Of a DNA stretch of 64,000 bases, positions 1-13,605 are shown in pieces. Within the stretch, counting starts at the first letter, position 1. Every line of letters starts with the position of its first letter. The stretch is taken from the NCBI RefSeq assembly GCF_051020985.1, contig NC_135003.1, positions 830,001 to 894,000 on the forward strand. The letters run 5' to 3'. The position numbers and the translations under genes are program-made. The stretch is from Nomia melanderi (Eukaryota > Arthropoda > Insecta > Hymenoptera > Halictidae). The notes beneath the pieces were generated by a model that did not search any database, was not told the DNA's origin, and worked only from the letters and a program-made list of their open reading frames with translations.

Positions 1-3000
1 ACTGCCATAAATTTTTCTTCCCAGGATATTGCACGCCATAAAATTACCTTCGGATGTCCACCGTTCTTCGGATCCCAGGGATCGTTAGGCGCAACATGTT
101 AATTACTTCGACGATAATACGAAAAATGATCAAGACATCGATAACCCTAACATGAAGCGAGTCATCTTGTTTGGTCCAAGGGACGCGAGATCGCTAATTT
201 TAGTTCCCGGTGAGACTTTAATTTTACGTTTTTACAAAAACGATAGGCACGCTGTTAAGATCCTAATTTATTATCTGATAATTCATTCGCGTTTCTTTCA
301 GCGTGCGGGCACAAAAGCGTATTCCTCTTTGCCAGGAGGAAAACAGAGAGCGACACTTCACAACGGCCGTTCCTCGCCCTCCGCCCTCCCCCTTGCGTAT
401 ATACGAGTTTACGGCGGTTTCATAGAAAATAATTAACTGTACGGCAGCCTGAACATTTCGAACCTTTAACCTCGGTACCTACACACACGGCACGTGGGAT
501 ACTCCGGCTCGATGGTCCGCGTAAAAATCACCGGCGGCCGCTTCCTAGTGGACAATTATTCAGCGGAGGTGTTTAAAGCGGTGGAACAGCCTCGCGAAAT
601 TCATTTGCATGGCGAGACCGACGCGGCGCGGCGCAGGCATAAACCTCCGCGCGCCGGTTCCTCCGTGGCCGGAGTATCGAGCGGTAATTAAGTTAATTGC
701 CTCCGCGGTAACTTAGTACGTTCGCGGGAGTATAAAGTCCGCGGCGTAAAAGCGCCCAGCCTTCCCCGCCGCGGCTCCGTGCGCCGATTTTTCCGCGCGC
801 GCAACCGAAATGACAGCCGATGATGGATGCAGACGGATGCCGAGCCCCTAATCGTGCCTTTCTTGTGTCCCATCGGCAGTTAACCCTCTGCCGCCTCGCG
901 CGTACGCTAATTAACGACGAAGGAATCGTCGAGGCAACATCGACGACCACGGGCTCCACGCTTTTTCCTCCTGAACCTTCCTTTTTTCTCTCTCTCTCCC
1001 TCTTCACTTTTTCATGCCGTCCTTCCCTTTTCACCTTTTCCATAGCGAATGATGCTAAAGCAATTTTATCAGTTACGTCGTTCAGCGAATTTTAGTTCCT
1101 GTTTTTGCGCGTGGCAACGCGTAATTGGCGTTCCTTGGCTTTTTGAAAGATCGGGTTAAAATTAGACACGGATTTTTGCGGTTTGACGGTGATTTTTGTG
1201 TTGTTGTTTCTGCGCGTGGCTGTTCTCTGAAGTCTTCTGGGTGAGTTTGTTGTATGCAGTTCTCAAGTATGATAATTGATTGCGACTGTAATGTATGAGA
1301 ATTGGAATTAAAGAATTAATACGTTAAAAATTCAAATTCAAAGGATATTACGTTCAATAGTACATCATATTTTATTGTATTCATCATACTCTTGTCTATA
1401 AATATATAAAAGTTAATAAATAGGATTCATAAAAATGTATTTATTAAAACATAATAAGGATAAAAACATAATCTCGTTTAGAAGAGTCTATAGCGACGTC
1501 GAGGGGCAGCAGCAATCTTTTGATCATATTACGCAAGATCAGTATCTAAAGTCGAACACTGATTTTCTGTTCCAGTCTTCTCAAACATGTTTACATAGTA
1601 ACACTTTCAACTTTCCCTTTACGTTCGTATCATGTACAATGTGCATAAAAACATGTAACGTATAACGTATAACATATAATATAATGCACATCATTATTAT
1701 GAATGCATTATTCGACATTACCATACGTTCTCAAAAACCACCAGCTCCGAATCAGAATTCCAACTAATTAGAATATCACACGCAGCGTTGCATCGTTCGT
1801 TAATCAACTATATGATACTAGCGATTTAAAATAAACGTCTCGTCGTAACGCAACGTCGGCCACGAAATCGCTAAGAGAAATTCCTCGCGGAACAAGCCCG
1901 CGAAGACTGAGCCGTTACGTCGACATCGGTGCGGCATAATTACGTCGCGGGACTGTCGGCAATATAATCGGTCCCGATTAATACACGATCGATTAATTAA
2001 GCCGGCGAATAGTCATCGTCCGCACGACGAGCCGAGATTTGTTATTCATCGGTGAGGGACGCCAAGCCAGCCCGCGACGAGTACGTGCGTGCAAACGCGC
2101 GAGTTCGCGGGTCAACCCATTAATTATGATAATTAATTCGCGCGGCTCTGCGTTCGGGAACGGAGCCGGACGAAATACCTGGCCAGCACATATCGTGGGA
2201 GAAGACAGGCTCCTCCGGTCTGCATGAATTTTAATCGAGCCGTCTTTGTTCAACTTCGATCGACGAAACAGTTCAGCGGAACTTCCAGCTGACGTAGAAA
2301 AAGCCCTGCTTCGTAAATACGGATGTTGTTGGTTGGTGACGGGATTGTTCCTTTTGCGTTTCCCGCGATTCGTCTTTCGCTTTGCAATATAGCGAACCGA
2401 GTTTTATGAGACGAGACAGTTTCGATAGAATATAAATCACTTCTTGTGGCATTAACGTTGAGGAAAGAATATTTATAAGCTGTTCTGGGGAGTTTTGAGG
2501 GATATTTTTATTGGTATGGCGATACTTTGTAATGGACTGGACCTACTAAAAAGTGGAATATAGTATCTTGAAATGAAATTTAGAGTTGCGTTTGATGGTT
2601 GTATTTTTACAGAGGATCTGACAGTGAATGTATATTTGTGTGAATCGAGTTAAATGTTTACTACGAAACAGATTATTTATATATAATATTATCAGAAAGT
2701 AAAGTATACTGTTTCATGTACATGTGTCATTCATAGATCGAAATGATTAACTCCAGTTTCTGAATATTTTCTAATTTTAGTATTGGAATCCTTGATTAGT
2801 TCTTTAAGTATATAAATTTATCAAATTCTTCTATTTCTCATTTTCTGAACCTAATCACTTTAAGTCATGTATGTGTATTAAAGCGAATAATTGATTCTAC
2901 TTCAGTTAACATTTTCAGAATCCACAGTTAAACTGAAATAAGTTAAAATACATCGAAGACTAATCGAAATACTGAAAGCACGGAAATAATCAACAGAAGC

Positions 3001-3017
3001 ATTTCGCATATCCATTA

Positions 3018-3163
3018 CTAGATCTTCAAGCAAATTTATATATTTAAAAATACAATTAGGAGGACGGAGTTGCGACAGAAAATGGTTTTCCCGGACCAAC
3101 ACTGAAAAAAGCCGCACGCTTTGGATATTTCACACGAGTAGATAAAAATCCACAGTCCAGTCA
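3018..3163 (+). repeat. Dispersed repeat family B, copy 1 (MITE-like)
   Basis: This segment shares an ordered series of words with three other places in the window (24198, 28311, 35202): an end near TAGATCTTCAAGC, then GACAGAAAATGGTTTTCCC at about 3072-3092, then CACGCTTTGGATATTTC, then GATAAAAATCCACAGTCCAG at the 3' end. The 3' end reversed (CTGGACTGTGGATTTTTATC) matches the 5' end of the better preserved copies, so the family has terminal inverted repeats. This copy seems to lack about 30 bp in the middle. It has no coding capacity. Confidence 0.6.
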
Positions 3164-4317
3164 TTGCACGAACATTCGCTTATCCATTATAAAAATACTT
3201 CGCTCCATATGCTGAGAGGGAACAACGAGAAACGGTTCGTAGATCGATGAGACAAAACGTATGCTCATTTGATCGTTTATACCGAGCGAAAAGGACGCGG
3301 AAGCTATCCAGAATAGGGCTATTCGAGCGTATTCAATGCACATCGAGAAGAGAACGTTATAGAGCTCCGCTCACGGCCGATTACTCGATCCACGAAGTGA
3401 ATCAACGCTTTAATAAATGATCCTACCTATTATGAGGATGGACAGCGAACGGATAGCTCGATAGCCTCGATCTTCCGGAAAAGGGAAAGTCGGCCTAGGC
3501 CGGATCGGCCGTACCGCGGATTCTTCGCCGCGGCCTCGGGTAAACTGCGAATGTGTCGCGCACCGACGATCGAATCCACGATTATACCGGAACACAGCGG
3601 GCATTTCACGATTTTTTCACCCGCACGATTGCCTATCCGCTCGGACGCCGCGTCCTTCGCATCCCTTATGGAGATGCGCACCGCAAGCCATGGAAAACTG
3701 TTTGAGTTATTGTCTTTCCCCGCGCCAGTAATATCGCCGCTAAACCAGCCTCGAATCTGTTGCAATCTCTACGCGTTCAGTGTAATGCTCGACAATTCGA
3801 TTCGCAATGACTGCATGAACGGATGCATAATATGTGTGTCACTGCGAGATCGTTGATGCGTTTTTAATAGGGGTCGTATGGAACTTAAAGTTTTCAATTA
3901 GTTGTGGAATAACTGTAATTTTAGGACTATCATGTTTTCCGTAGAAACTGTTGTAGGTGCAGCGTATTAAATGAAGTTTCTGTGGGTATAGTAAGTAAAA
4001 ACAGTAATATGCACAAGTAAGAATTATGTCTAAGACTATGACCTGAGCCATTGCGTGATAGACCAAGGGGGATTTGCGGAATCTATGTAAGTTTATTATA
4101 TTCTCGTTATAGAGTCTAAGTTCATCACACTTTCCACATCTCATATATTTTTAGAAATATCTTTACCAATCTAAAATCGTTTTTCCAGTAGTAATATTCA
4201 AAGTATAACTAACAATAAATCACTTTATAGAATTTCCTGAAATGAAAAAAGTAACATACCTTTTACATTTTCGATTCTGTGGGCTCAGGCTTATTGCTAG
4301 TCGTTCTACAGTTGGTA

Positions 4318-4522
4318 GCATAAAAAATATAATAAATAATAAAAATACAATAAATAATAGAATAGTAAAATAAGTACTGAAGACAGAATAAAGTAATAAA
4401 ATAGAATAAATAATGAAAGTAAAATGAAATAACGAAATATAATAAGCAATGAAAATAGAATAAAATAATAAAACAGAATAAATAACAGAAATAGAATAAA
4501 ACAATGAAATAGAATGAATAAG
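4318..4522. repeat. Degenerate AT-rich tandem array (AATAGAATAAA-like)
   Basis: About 200 bp built from drifting repeats of AATAGAATAAATAATGAAA-like units, with almost no C on the + strand. Both reverse-strand frames here encode only Phe, Tyr, Ile, Leu and Ser strings, which is the signature of a simple repeat rather than a gene. Unit length is irregular, roughly 10-20 bp. Confidence 0.8.
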
Positions 4523-5431
4523 TCTATATATGACATAGGTAAAACTGTATAAATAGTAACGTATTTGTTACCATTACTGGTATAGCGGATGCAAAATAAG
4601 ACATAAGACTGGAGTACAAAAGAAAATGAACTGCGACGCGAAGCATCTCAGGCGAAGCGGGTTCAACCGATTCTCGATTTCACTTTCGGTGTGTCCCGAG
4701 CCGTTCTTATAATCGCTCGTACGTCACAGTCGAATACGAGAGACAGCGTAATCGTCGGGGTCGTGCTGCGCACACGTAACGAGAAAACCAGGGAGAGAAA
4801 AAAAGGGCGGTCGCGCACACGTACCGACGATAAATTTACATACCGATGTAATCGGCGAGGAACAAGTGACTGAACAAGAAGATTCTCTATCTGGATGGTA
4901 GGCAGTAAGGAAACACCTCGTTGGTTAAGACGATACGCTCGCCGCTAACGAGGCGTGGAGACCGCGATGGAGGACCGATTATAATCGTCGATATAGATAT
5001 AACTAACGGACGATAATCGCCCACGGTTCCGATAACTCATGCCTTCTCTATTTACTCTGTATTTTCTACGAAGCTTTCGAGATTGTCCAATCACACTTTT
5101 TTACAAAGTTTAATGTAATCTTATATAATTTCATGTAATTTTTTTTATTATATCATTCTCCTACTATATCTCTGTCGTTACGTTGCTGAAATAATAAAAT
5201 AAGTTGTGGGATGGTCGACTTGTTTGCGACAATTATTGGAATATTTTGACTATTTTCAAGGGTTCTTTTTGAGAGATTACATACATGTATTTTTTAAACT
5301 ACGATAGTAATTGGTACTAATGAAAATATTTTAATTTTGTATTCAAGTTGCTACTTTTCTGAAATGAATCAGATATACAGCATCAACAATAAGTTTTGTC
5401 TGTTGATCTATTCATATTCTGTTGTTACTGA

Positions 5432-5510
5432 TGTTTATTACTTTTTCTGTTACAGGTAAGACTATCCTGAATTTGATGTGTCATGAGAATGAAACGATAA
5501 GCGGTGAGTG
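5432..5510 (+). promoter_or_regulatory. Candidate recursive splice site or 48-nt microexon
   Basis: A branch-point-like TTACTGAT (about 5425-5432), a pyrimidine tract and TTACAG end at 5455. They are followed directly by the donor GTAAGA at 5456. A second strong donor, GCG|GTGAGT, begins at 5504, so an exon of exactly 48 nt (5456-5503) is possible. A joined acceptor and donor is the hallmark of a zero-length recursive splice site, used in very long introns. A cryptic donor a short way downstream is a known companion that lets the site be recognised as an exon first. As a microexon, 48 nt keeps frame, and one of the three frames is open. It lies 48 kb upstream of the only coding exon on this strand. 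The signals are seen in the sequence; use in splicing is inferred. Confidence 0.45.
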
Positions 5511-5911
5511 AGAATTAGAATTCACAAGATTCCGTGGAAAAATTTTTGTTGAAATATGAGAACAATAACGCTTGAAAACATAATGCGTTCGCGCAAAAAT
5601 TGCAACAGTGTTCGGTGTACTATGATTGACCTCTACGATTACATTGCGAGGGAGGAGCGAATTGTAAGAGAGGGATAGGTCAAAGTGCAAGGGAAAGCTG
5701 ACTGTCTATTGTCAGACGCACTTTGAAACCAATATGACAGGCGTATTCTATCTGCAACGCTTGAAACGTGTATTATTTCTAATTCTCTGTCCATAAATTT
5801 ATTATCTATTTCTACAACTGAATGTTATTAAAAGCTTAATATTCAAAATATAGTGTTAATTCGTGTAAAGTATATATTGTTCATTATTCACGGAAAAATT
5901 AATAGTGAATC

Positions 5912-5930
5912 TATTATTATTATTATTATT
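5912..5930. repeat. (ATT)n microsatellite
   Basis: About six uninterrupted ATT units in an AT-rich stretch. Confidence 0.9.
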
Positions 5931-6570
5931 CCATCAAGAGTTTCGTACAGTGTCTGACAAAAACTGGTTCAACCTACTGCAAACTCTAACGTGAGTCTAG
6001 AAACATTGATAGTAATAGAATTGATTGATAGTAAAAAGACTATTTAATAAAACTTTATTAAAACGTCAGTGTTATTTTTAATTTTTCTTTTTATTTAAGG
6101 AAATTGTATAATCTTAAATCAGTACCGTCCGTCTTTTGTCTTTTATTTAAATAAATTGTGTTTATTCAAATCAGATTGAATTTATGAACACCGTACATTT
6201 ACAACCGTTTTAAGCATGTTTTTTCTAACACTAATTCACAATAAAATGAAAATTATACTTTCCTTCGTTCAGAAGAAGAATCATAAATATTATTCACTGT
6301 TGTGGCCTTTTAACCAGACTGACTGCTTCACTTTAATTTATTTATTACACGCATTACTTCTACAATATTGCATTCATCGTGCATATGATATCAAACCATT
6401 GTTGCCGGTTAGAACATCATAAACACGGAATCCCATAAAACATCCTATACATATTGTAAGATCCTTCCGCACCGTGAAACTTAAGTACCTCGTAATGCAG
6501 CCCACAACCAGCGCATTTATCGTAAATTTAATATACAAATAATGTCTTAATACCTACATATATAAATATA

Positions 6571-6580
6571 CAGGGTGTCC
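6571..6580 (+). mobile_element. Transposon tip CAGGGTGTCC at a TA site
   Basis: CAGGGTGTCC directly after TA is the same tip seen at 37840 and 63172 and, reversed, at 38429 and 59600. It may be the left end of an older element whose right end is shared with, or was overwritten by, the element at 6726-7109. No coding sequence goes with it. Confidence 0.45.
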
Positions 6581-6725
6581 GAGATTTTAACGACGATGTC
6601 AATATATTCTATAAACCTAAAGAATAAAGAAATGTTATAAAAACAGAAGGTATTTAGATCTTTACTAAATCTTATGACGGAAACATAAAATACGAAGAGA
6701 ACAGTAGTAGAATCACATACACATA

Positions 6726-7109
6726 CAGAGTGCCCCATTTTAATTTACAAATATGAACATCTCCAGAATTGTTCATTATACGAAAAACTATTTCAAATAA
6801 AACTTGCTTGGATTCGTAATATTGCACTGAAATTATCTCTGAAAGAGTACTAGTTTCTCGACACAAATTGGTTCACCCTTCTTTATTGAGAATGATCTGC
6901 TTCATATTTTGACGCAACAAAAATCTGATGATTATACAGGAAAAAATTATAGTGACCTTTATATCTCCTATATACATTCACTTAAAAACGAACCGGTGTG
7001 CGAAGATACTCTCTTCTAAAAATCGAAGAAATTACATTTGAAACATTTTTCAAATACCGAATAGTTCCAGAAATACTTGCACTTATAGATTAAAATGGAA
7101 CACCCAGTG
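6726..7109. mobile_element. Non-autonomous element with ~90-bp inverted ends
   Basis: The left end reads TA-CAGAGTGCCCCATTTTAAT. The right end reversed reads CACTGGGTGTTCCATTTTAAT. The match continues inward for roughly 90 bp: left CTCCAGAATTGTTC against right-reversed TTCTGGAACTATTC, then left TATTTCAAAT against TGTTTCAAAT. Most differences are transitions. There is no open frame of note, so this is a MITE or foldback-type remnant of a TA-inserting DNA transposon, probably Tc1/mariner-like (inferred from TA flanks and tips only). Identity between the arms is about 60-70 percent by eye, so it is old. Confidence 0.6.
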
Positions 7110-10100
7110 CACGTACAATATACCTACCTACTTTCGCAGTTTCAAGTCCAAACCAGTGAAATTATTATATCCGCGGGAGCGCACGGGAGGATCGAGGAAT
7201 TCTAACAGACTCGTCTCGGCGATTATTAGCGTGCTCGCGTCCCGTGCCCATTGTTCCCTCGTTAGCGGGTCGTTGCCGAGGAATTTGTGAACCTAGCGGA
7301 GGTTCTCACGTGCGGGCGAGCGGCCGAACAATCGTACGCGTGGAAATACACGGTAATGGGGACGAATCGAGCCGACGGACGCCGGGTAAAACGTGAAAAC
7401 AGGAACTCTCCGGTCCCAGCCAATAACGCCTCCACGTGGTGGATCGCTAAATAAGGCAGCCGGTCCAGTTCGAACGTGGGTCGTTCGGTGGTTCCGTGAT
7501 TTTTCACCGGGCAAGATCGAGATAAAGCTAGAAAATTACCAGCCTCACTCTAACCCTCGTCCCTATCCGGCACATTGTTCGCGTTATTGTGGGAAATCGT
7601 TGTCGATCAAATCAATACGAGGTTATTAGGACCTTCGACGCCGCGCGCCGCGCCGGTTCCATTATTGCTTCCTTGCTGGCGAGTATCGAATGGACGCAGC
7701 AAATAACGGAATCCTTCTCTTCGGTCGGTTCGAAGACTCCTTCCGGTTCGGCTTCCATTATCCCAGTCAAGGGAGCTTTTCTGATTGAAGATGGATGAAG
7801 TTTAGAGGCAAGATGTTTCCAATGTTATTTAATCGTTTGCGAACGAGGATTTCTTACAGTATTGAAAGCGTTTCCTATAACAGATAAATTATATATCAAA
7901 CTCGACAATATTATAGAGAAAGAAAATTATAAAGTAAGTCAAGTAACTAAATTATTTGCTTGCAACTTGCAATTTTAGATGCAATAATTGCGAAAGAATG
8001 CGGACCGCGAAGTTCTAATGAATAAAATATTTTGAAATATTAATCGATGGTATGTACTATATTGCATACAAATAAATCTTCAATTATAAATTAAAGTTTA
8101 ATCAAAGTTTTATTTTATTTACAAGCAAATAACGTCCTGAACAGAAAATACAAGCTCCGACGTCTTTGCGTTGCTACTAAAGAATAATTAAAGAAAAGAA
8201 ATTTTCCTACAGATTCACTATCAAATCTTAATTTACGGACCAATTCGAATTAACCATTTAGATACACATCCGATGAAATGCTTCCTTACTAATCAATAAA
8301 CAATTGCCCATAAATAAAACTACCAGCTACCAAGAACACGGGGTTTTCATCGTGAGAAAACAGTCTCGCGAAATGTCACCGCGAGGAACGTTTAGAGGCG
8401 TCGTTCGGCAAAGGAAATTCGCGGTCCGCTCTAAATTTCCCTTCGAAGCGCTCATTAGCGTCCCGGGCGCAGGACGAATGACGGTTCCACCTGTCCGCAA
8501 CACGCGCAATTAGTCTTCCACTTAGACACGCGGTGAGTATTTCATTCAGTGGCAGGCATCGAGAGCGATGGAAAGGCCTCTTGATCAATAGGCACTCAAT
8601 TTGGTGTTCTGAATCGCTCCGGACTATTCCAGCGTTCCCCGTAATTGACCATTACCGACCGCGAACTATGATTGCGTATATTCAAGGAAAATGCACACTA
8701 TTATGCCCAATTTATCATTCCCCGGAATAGTGGAAATTGGGAATCAATTAGAGTAATGCCGTTCCGCTGGCTCCGTGCCCCGGCACAAACGTTAAATTGA
8801 CCCCTTACGTTCGCATTAATATCGCGCGTCTATTATTCATCGCTCGCACGCTCACTTAGAGAGCCGAATAATCGTTTCGTTTAATCTTCCCGTCCGCTTC
8901 CTTTCGACTATTAAAACGATTAGCGAACCTGTACGCGAATCTTATTCGTGATTCATTATATCGAGATCGGGTTAAGTAACATCAGGGTAAGTTTGTTATG
9001 GTTATAGAAACCTTCTGCTGAATATTAATATTCTTCTGGTTTTAGAAATTGTTGGGTGATGTAATACGATAGACATTTGTACAAACAAATAGTAGGATAA
9101 CAGAACTTTAATAAATTTCAATATTGACCGATCAATGAACAATTATTATTTTTCATTTACTATCTTCATTTCATTACTTCAAACTTTGTCAGAATCACTA
9201 ACAGTTTCATTCCAAATAAGAGTAGTTTCATTTTTAACATTCTAAGGCGAGTAATTACATCAAACGCAATGAAACACAAATTAACGAACGATTCTTTAAT
9301 ACTAAACGTACCAGCACTTTCTATATATTTGTTCCTAGCGTAACCAGTCAAATAAGTGATTATAATTTAAAGTTATAATTTTCTTATTGGTAACAGAAAC
9401 AGCAGGACAGACACAATCTTAAAAACTGATTATTCGAGCAACGTAGGGATCGATATAAAGTTGAATGAACGAAAGAAGATGAACTTTCATTCGAATTTGA
9501 AAATCGATCGCAATACGTTTACTGTAAAATAAGTTCAAATATTTATAGAATTCGCGCGTACTGGTGGTCGCGTTGCTCAGCGGAAAAATCCCACCCTCGG
9601 TAAGAACGAGAAACAACGCCTCGCAGGCGGCCAGTACGTCAATATCGGTCTAGCGAAGCGAATTAACGAACTCTAAACAGTCGTAGCCGACAGTTAGCAT
9701 TATTTGCTACGTGTAAGCGAACGGTTGGCAATGGCGGTGGCACGTCTGCGGTTGCGGCGGGCGGCCCAGCGCGGACGCGCGCTTTATGAAGCCGTTGCAA
9801 GTTCGCCGCGGGGGTTCGAGCGGCGAGGCGTGTTGCTTGCCAGCATAAATTACGCGCGATTTTACATTTACACTGAAAACCGAGCCGCGGACCCGACCCG
9901 GGTAACTGATATTTATTGTCGGCCGGACCTACAATAATATTAAATGCGGTTGGGGGCGGGGGGATCTCGGCGTTATTACCCGGCGCGATTAGGCGAACAC
10001 CGTTCGCAATCAGCGACGCGTCTTCGACGCGATTGACACGAGCGACAAGCTACAAGTTGGTTACGCGTGTCGGCAGCTCGAAATTACCGGTGTTCGGTCT

Positions 10101-13100
10101 GCCGTTGCTCGCGGAAGACATGTTAAACGACCAGGCAATTAAAGGGGGAGTTTGTTTGCTCGCTTGTTTTTCCCTTGACAGCGTGACAAATTGTCCATTC
10201 CGGATGGTCTCTTGGCCGGATATCTTTTATTAGCATCGTTTGTAACAATGTTTTTAATACGATTAGAATATCGAGTACACGGATTGAAGTTTCATAGTGT
10301 TTGAGTGTAACTTCTATGGTATATTTAGAGATTCCATGTAACAAAATGTTTTTATTTGAAAATACAAAATGAAATGTATACGTGTGACATGATCAATAGA
10401 AATTTATTCTAAATAAAGAACTAAGTTAATAATGTTGAATAAAGTATTTTTATTTGCAACATCGTTTTCGAAGAAACGCAGTTTGAAAGTTTGTGAAACT
10501 TACACTTCGTTAACTGTCTCCGAGTAAAAAGTATATTCTACAAGTTATTGAACCTTGTATATACCTGAAAATAACGAAAACTCAATGAAATCACACAAGT
10601 ATCGTATTTTTAATTGTCAATTAACCTTAGTATATCCATATGTGGATACAAATAATTTTATTATTCGAACAACAACACCGCACGGTTCTTTTTCTTTTTA
10701 ATAATCCAAAGTTCAATACACATTTAACTTTCCACGATAAACGTTTGAAATACTTTAGAAAGATTTTCGTCCGTGCAGAGTTAAATATTTAGTTCCCATC
10801 GTTCACGATATTTTGACACGATTCATCGACGTTGCACCCTGCCCGGAACGTACCCCCGCAGCGTCGCTCGATGAATCAGCGAGGATCCTTGGCCAGGAAT
10901 CTTCCTGCGACCTCGAGCCCGATCCTCGCTCGTGGCTGCGGAACGTACAACCCGATCGCGTAATTAATGCCCGTGCATCAATTCGCTCTAAGCGTCCATG
11001 AATCTGACTGCACCTCGTCAGGGAGCGATCGACGGCGGCCAAGGGGTTCGAGACTGTTCGAAGCGCGCACTAAGAGACCAGGAAAAAATGAAACGTTGTC
11101 TAAATCACGTATAGGGAACCGGTACCGTCGGCGATTCTCGAACCAACCGATGCTCCGCGTACGCGACCGGAGAGAAATTAATAGCCAGATATTAATTCTT
11201 ACCGATTCCGCAGCGAAATCACTGGTTACTTGATTCCATCAATCCTGCGAGAGTAATAACAGGCGATACCGGTACGTTGGTTGCGGGTGTGCGCTGCAAG
11301 CGGTGTTGCTGGCGCAAATATTCGTTTCTTTGGGAATTGTAATGCACGGAAGTTTGTGATGAGAGTTATAAAAATTCATTGTGTTTTAGAGATATTCGAG
11401 TCTCGTGGTGTTCTTAGGTGTCAACGGTATTGGAGTTAGAGTCTAAAGTGCTAACATTTTAGCTACGAAAGCTTATTAATGGGCTTCTTAGTAATTGTGC
11501 TATATTGATAAGCTGTTCAATTAGTTTCTTTTTCTACATAACAGTCCTAAAGGAATTATTAGATTTTGTTGCAGGAAATGTTTTGTCACTGCTATTAGTT
11601 AAAAATTCATTAATGAGTCTTTAGCTCTTCAAAGGTAATCTTCAAAGCCCTACTAAATAATCACAAGTCTTTATAATCATTCAGTATAACAGCTGCACTC
11701 TAAGCGTATTATCAAGCACTAAATCACGAATACGTGCATCAAACTACAAATCTCTAATAGAAATGCCCACCACCAGGAAGCCATAAATAACCTACGCATC
11801 AAAAGAATTCCAAACACCTTCTTCCGATCAACCCGTGCATAAGTCCTCAGCCCTCCGGAAGTCCATTAAAATTTGAAATATTTCCTTCTGAAAGTCGATC
11901 AGAGACTCTGGCGTAAATGCATTCCCGCGAGCCCGCTTGGACCAAAAGAGGCGAAAAAGGGGGAAACGAAGTATACGTTCCCTCATTCTCAAGCAAATTC
12001 AACGCATATTTAGCTCCCCGTCCGCGAGAGGCTTTCTCGGAACCGTTCACGTGTCGCCGTTATAAAACTCCCGCGGAATTGGGAAACGCTGTAACGGCTT
12101 TCCGGCTCGGTCCGTCCTTTTCCTCGTGGCGGGCGCAGAAAATTCATTCAAGGAAGCGCGCGAGAGAAGAAAGATATACGTCAAGAATCGCGTAGGGGTT
12201 TCAGGGAAATCCTCCTCGGCCGATTGTCGTTAGTCGCCGGGTCCCGGCTCTGTCGGCAGCCGATGCACGTACAGGTAGGCGCGCCATGGCACAAAGCAAC
12301 GGTCGCGAGGCTATGTTACCCGGGGCATGCTCCTTTATAATGGAATAGTTCGTGGCGAGCGATTTATCGCGACTATTTCCATGTCGCCGTTCCACGGATA
12401 CCGCTTCGTTCTGCGGTCGAACGCCGCGCTTCCACCACGGTGCGCGCACCGGTGCATCTTTTATCGGACGAGGAACTCCGGTGCATCGTGTATCAATGAG
12501 GTCGCCGTTCGGGGGACCGCGATCCGGCTTCTTATAATTCTCCGATGCTTTCGCTTCGCGGGATCAGAACGAGAGAGAGTCTTTTAGAACGACAGTCCCC
12601 TCGTTGCACGCTTCAAAAGGCATTCGTCGTTCGAGTGTTTTCTTAGCGACGACTCTCGAGCTGTGGATGTTCATAGATTCTTGAGAGTTGATTCGATGAA
12701 ACTAGAAAGAAACGGAAGGGTGCCGCTGAATGAGAGGGTTGGAAGTGGTTTTCGAGTGGATTCGAGCGAGGATTTGTTCGATTGCTTATTAAATTCCTTG
12801 GTTCAGTAAGCATATGTAGATCACGTGGAATTACACAGAATTGATTGGGTAAAATCTATTATTCTAAATTGGAGGAGATCTCCTGTTCTATTTTCTGATT
12901 TGACGGCTGAACATCTAGGACTTTCTAATTTGTTAAGTTAGAAAAAATTGTTTAACAGATATTTGCGTAGATAATCTTTTTTCAGAATTTTTACGTACAG
13001 TTTCAGTACAGTATCAGTTTTGAGGGAAACTGATAATCAGAATTTTTCTTGCAGCTACTCTTCTTGTAAGAGTATTCTTTTTAGGAAGTTATACAATATT

Positions 13101-13586
13101 CCATTACTGATTTGACTTGATTTAGGAGAGTTTCTATTAAGCTTTCAAACTCCCCCAAAATTTCCTCTTTCTGAAATTTCATATTTTCATTATATATCAA
13201 TCAATTCTTTTCGTCATTTCAAATTTAAATACCATTTCGCGCTCGTCTATCGCAGTTCTGCATACTCTTCCAACAAACTACCAATTTCAGTATTCCAAGA
13301 CTGCTCACCAACGAAACCTCCCCTATCCGCAAACATATACCTTCGAAGAGCTTCGAGCCGAACGTGTCTGAAAAATCCCGCACCACCCGTTATAAATACA
13401 TAATCGTTTCTCGACGCACCCGGTGGACAGGTACAAAGATTCCGCGGCGATGGATCGCGCATTAATCGCGCGGTGCCGCGCGCGTGGTCTTTTGTCTCCG
13501 GCGTCCGCGTTCGCCTCCTACGCGAAACAACGGTGGATTACGTCGCTTGGTATCCTCTTCCTCTGAAGAAGTCAAGCTTGGTGCCC

Positions 13587-13605
13587 GGTCGGTCGGTCGG
13601 TCGGT
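13587..13605. repeat. (GGTC)n microsatellite
   Basis: Four to five GGTC units (GGTCGGTCGGTCGGTCGG) inside a CpG-rich island. Confidence 0.85.

Larger units (their letters stand above)
1..5431. other. Non-coding region with CpG islands, no gene seen
   Basis: No reading frame here has a recognisable domain or a convincing pair of splice sites. Sequence alternates between CpG-rich islands (about 480-1020, 1850-2310 and 3360-3740) and AT-rich stretches. The islands carry several long open frames on both strands at once, which is what high-GC DNA gives by chance. Homeodomain-type TAATTA words cluster at about 1980-2140. One family B repeat copy and one AT-rich degenerate tandem array are listed separately. 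The region is best read as intron or intergenic DNA of the large + strand gene, but that link is an inference. Confidence 0.6.

Noticed and set aside
4220..4536. Reverse frames rich in Phe, Tyr, Ile and Leu that look like membrane segments
   Set aside because: They are translations of the AT-rich tandem array, not proteins.
8985..9000. ATCAGGGTAAGT, almost a joined acceptor and donor
   Set aside because: There is one base between AG and GT and no pyrimidine tract upstream.
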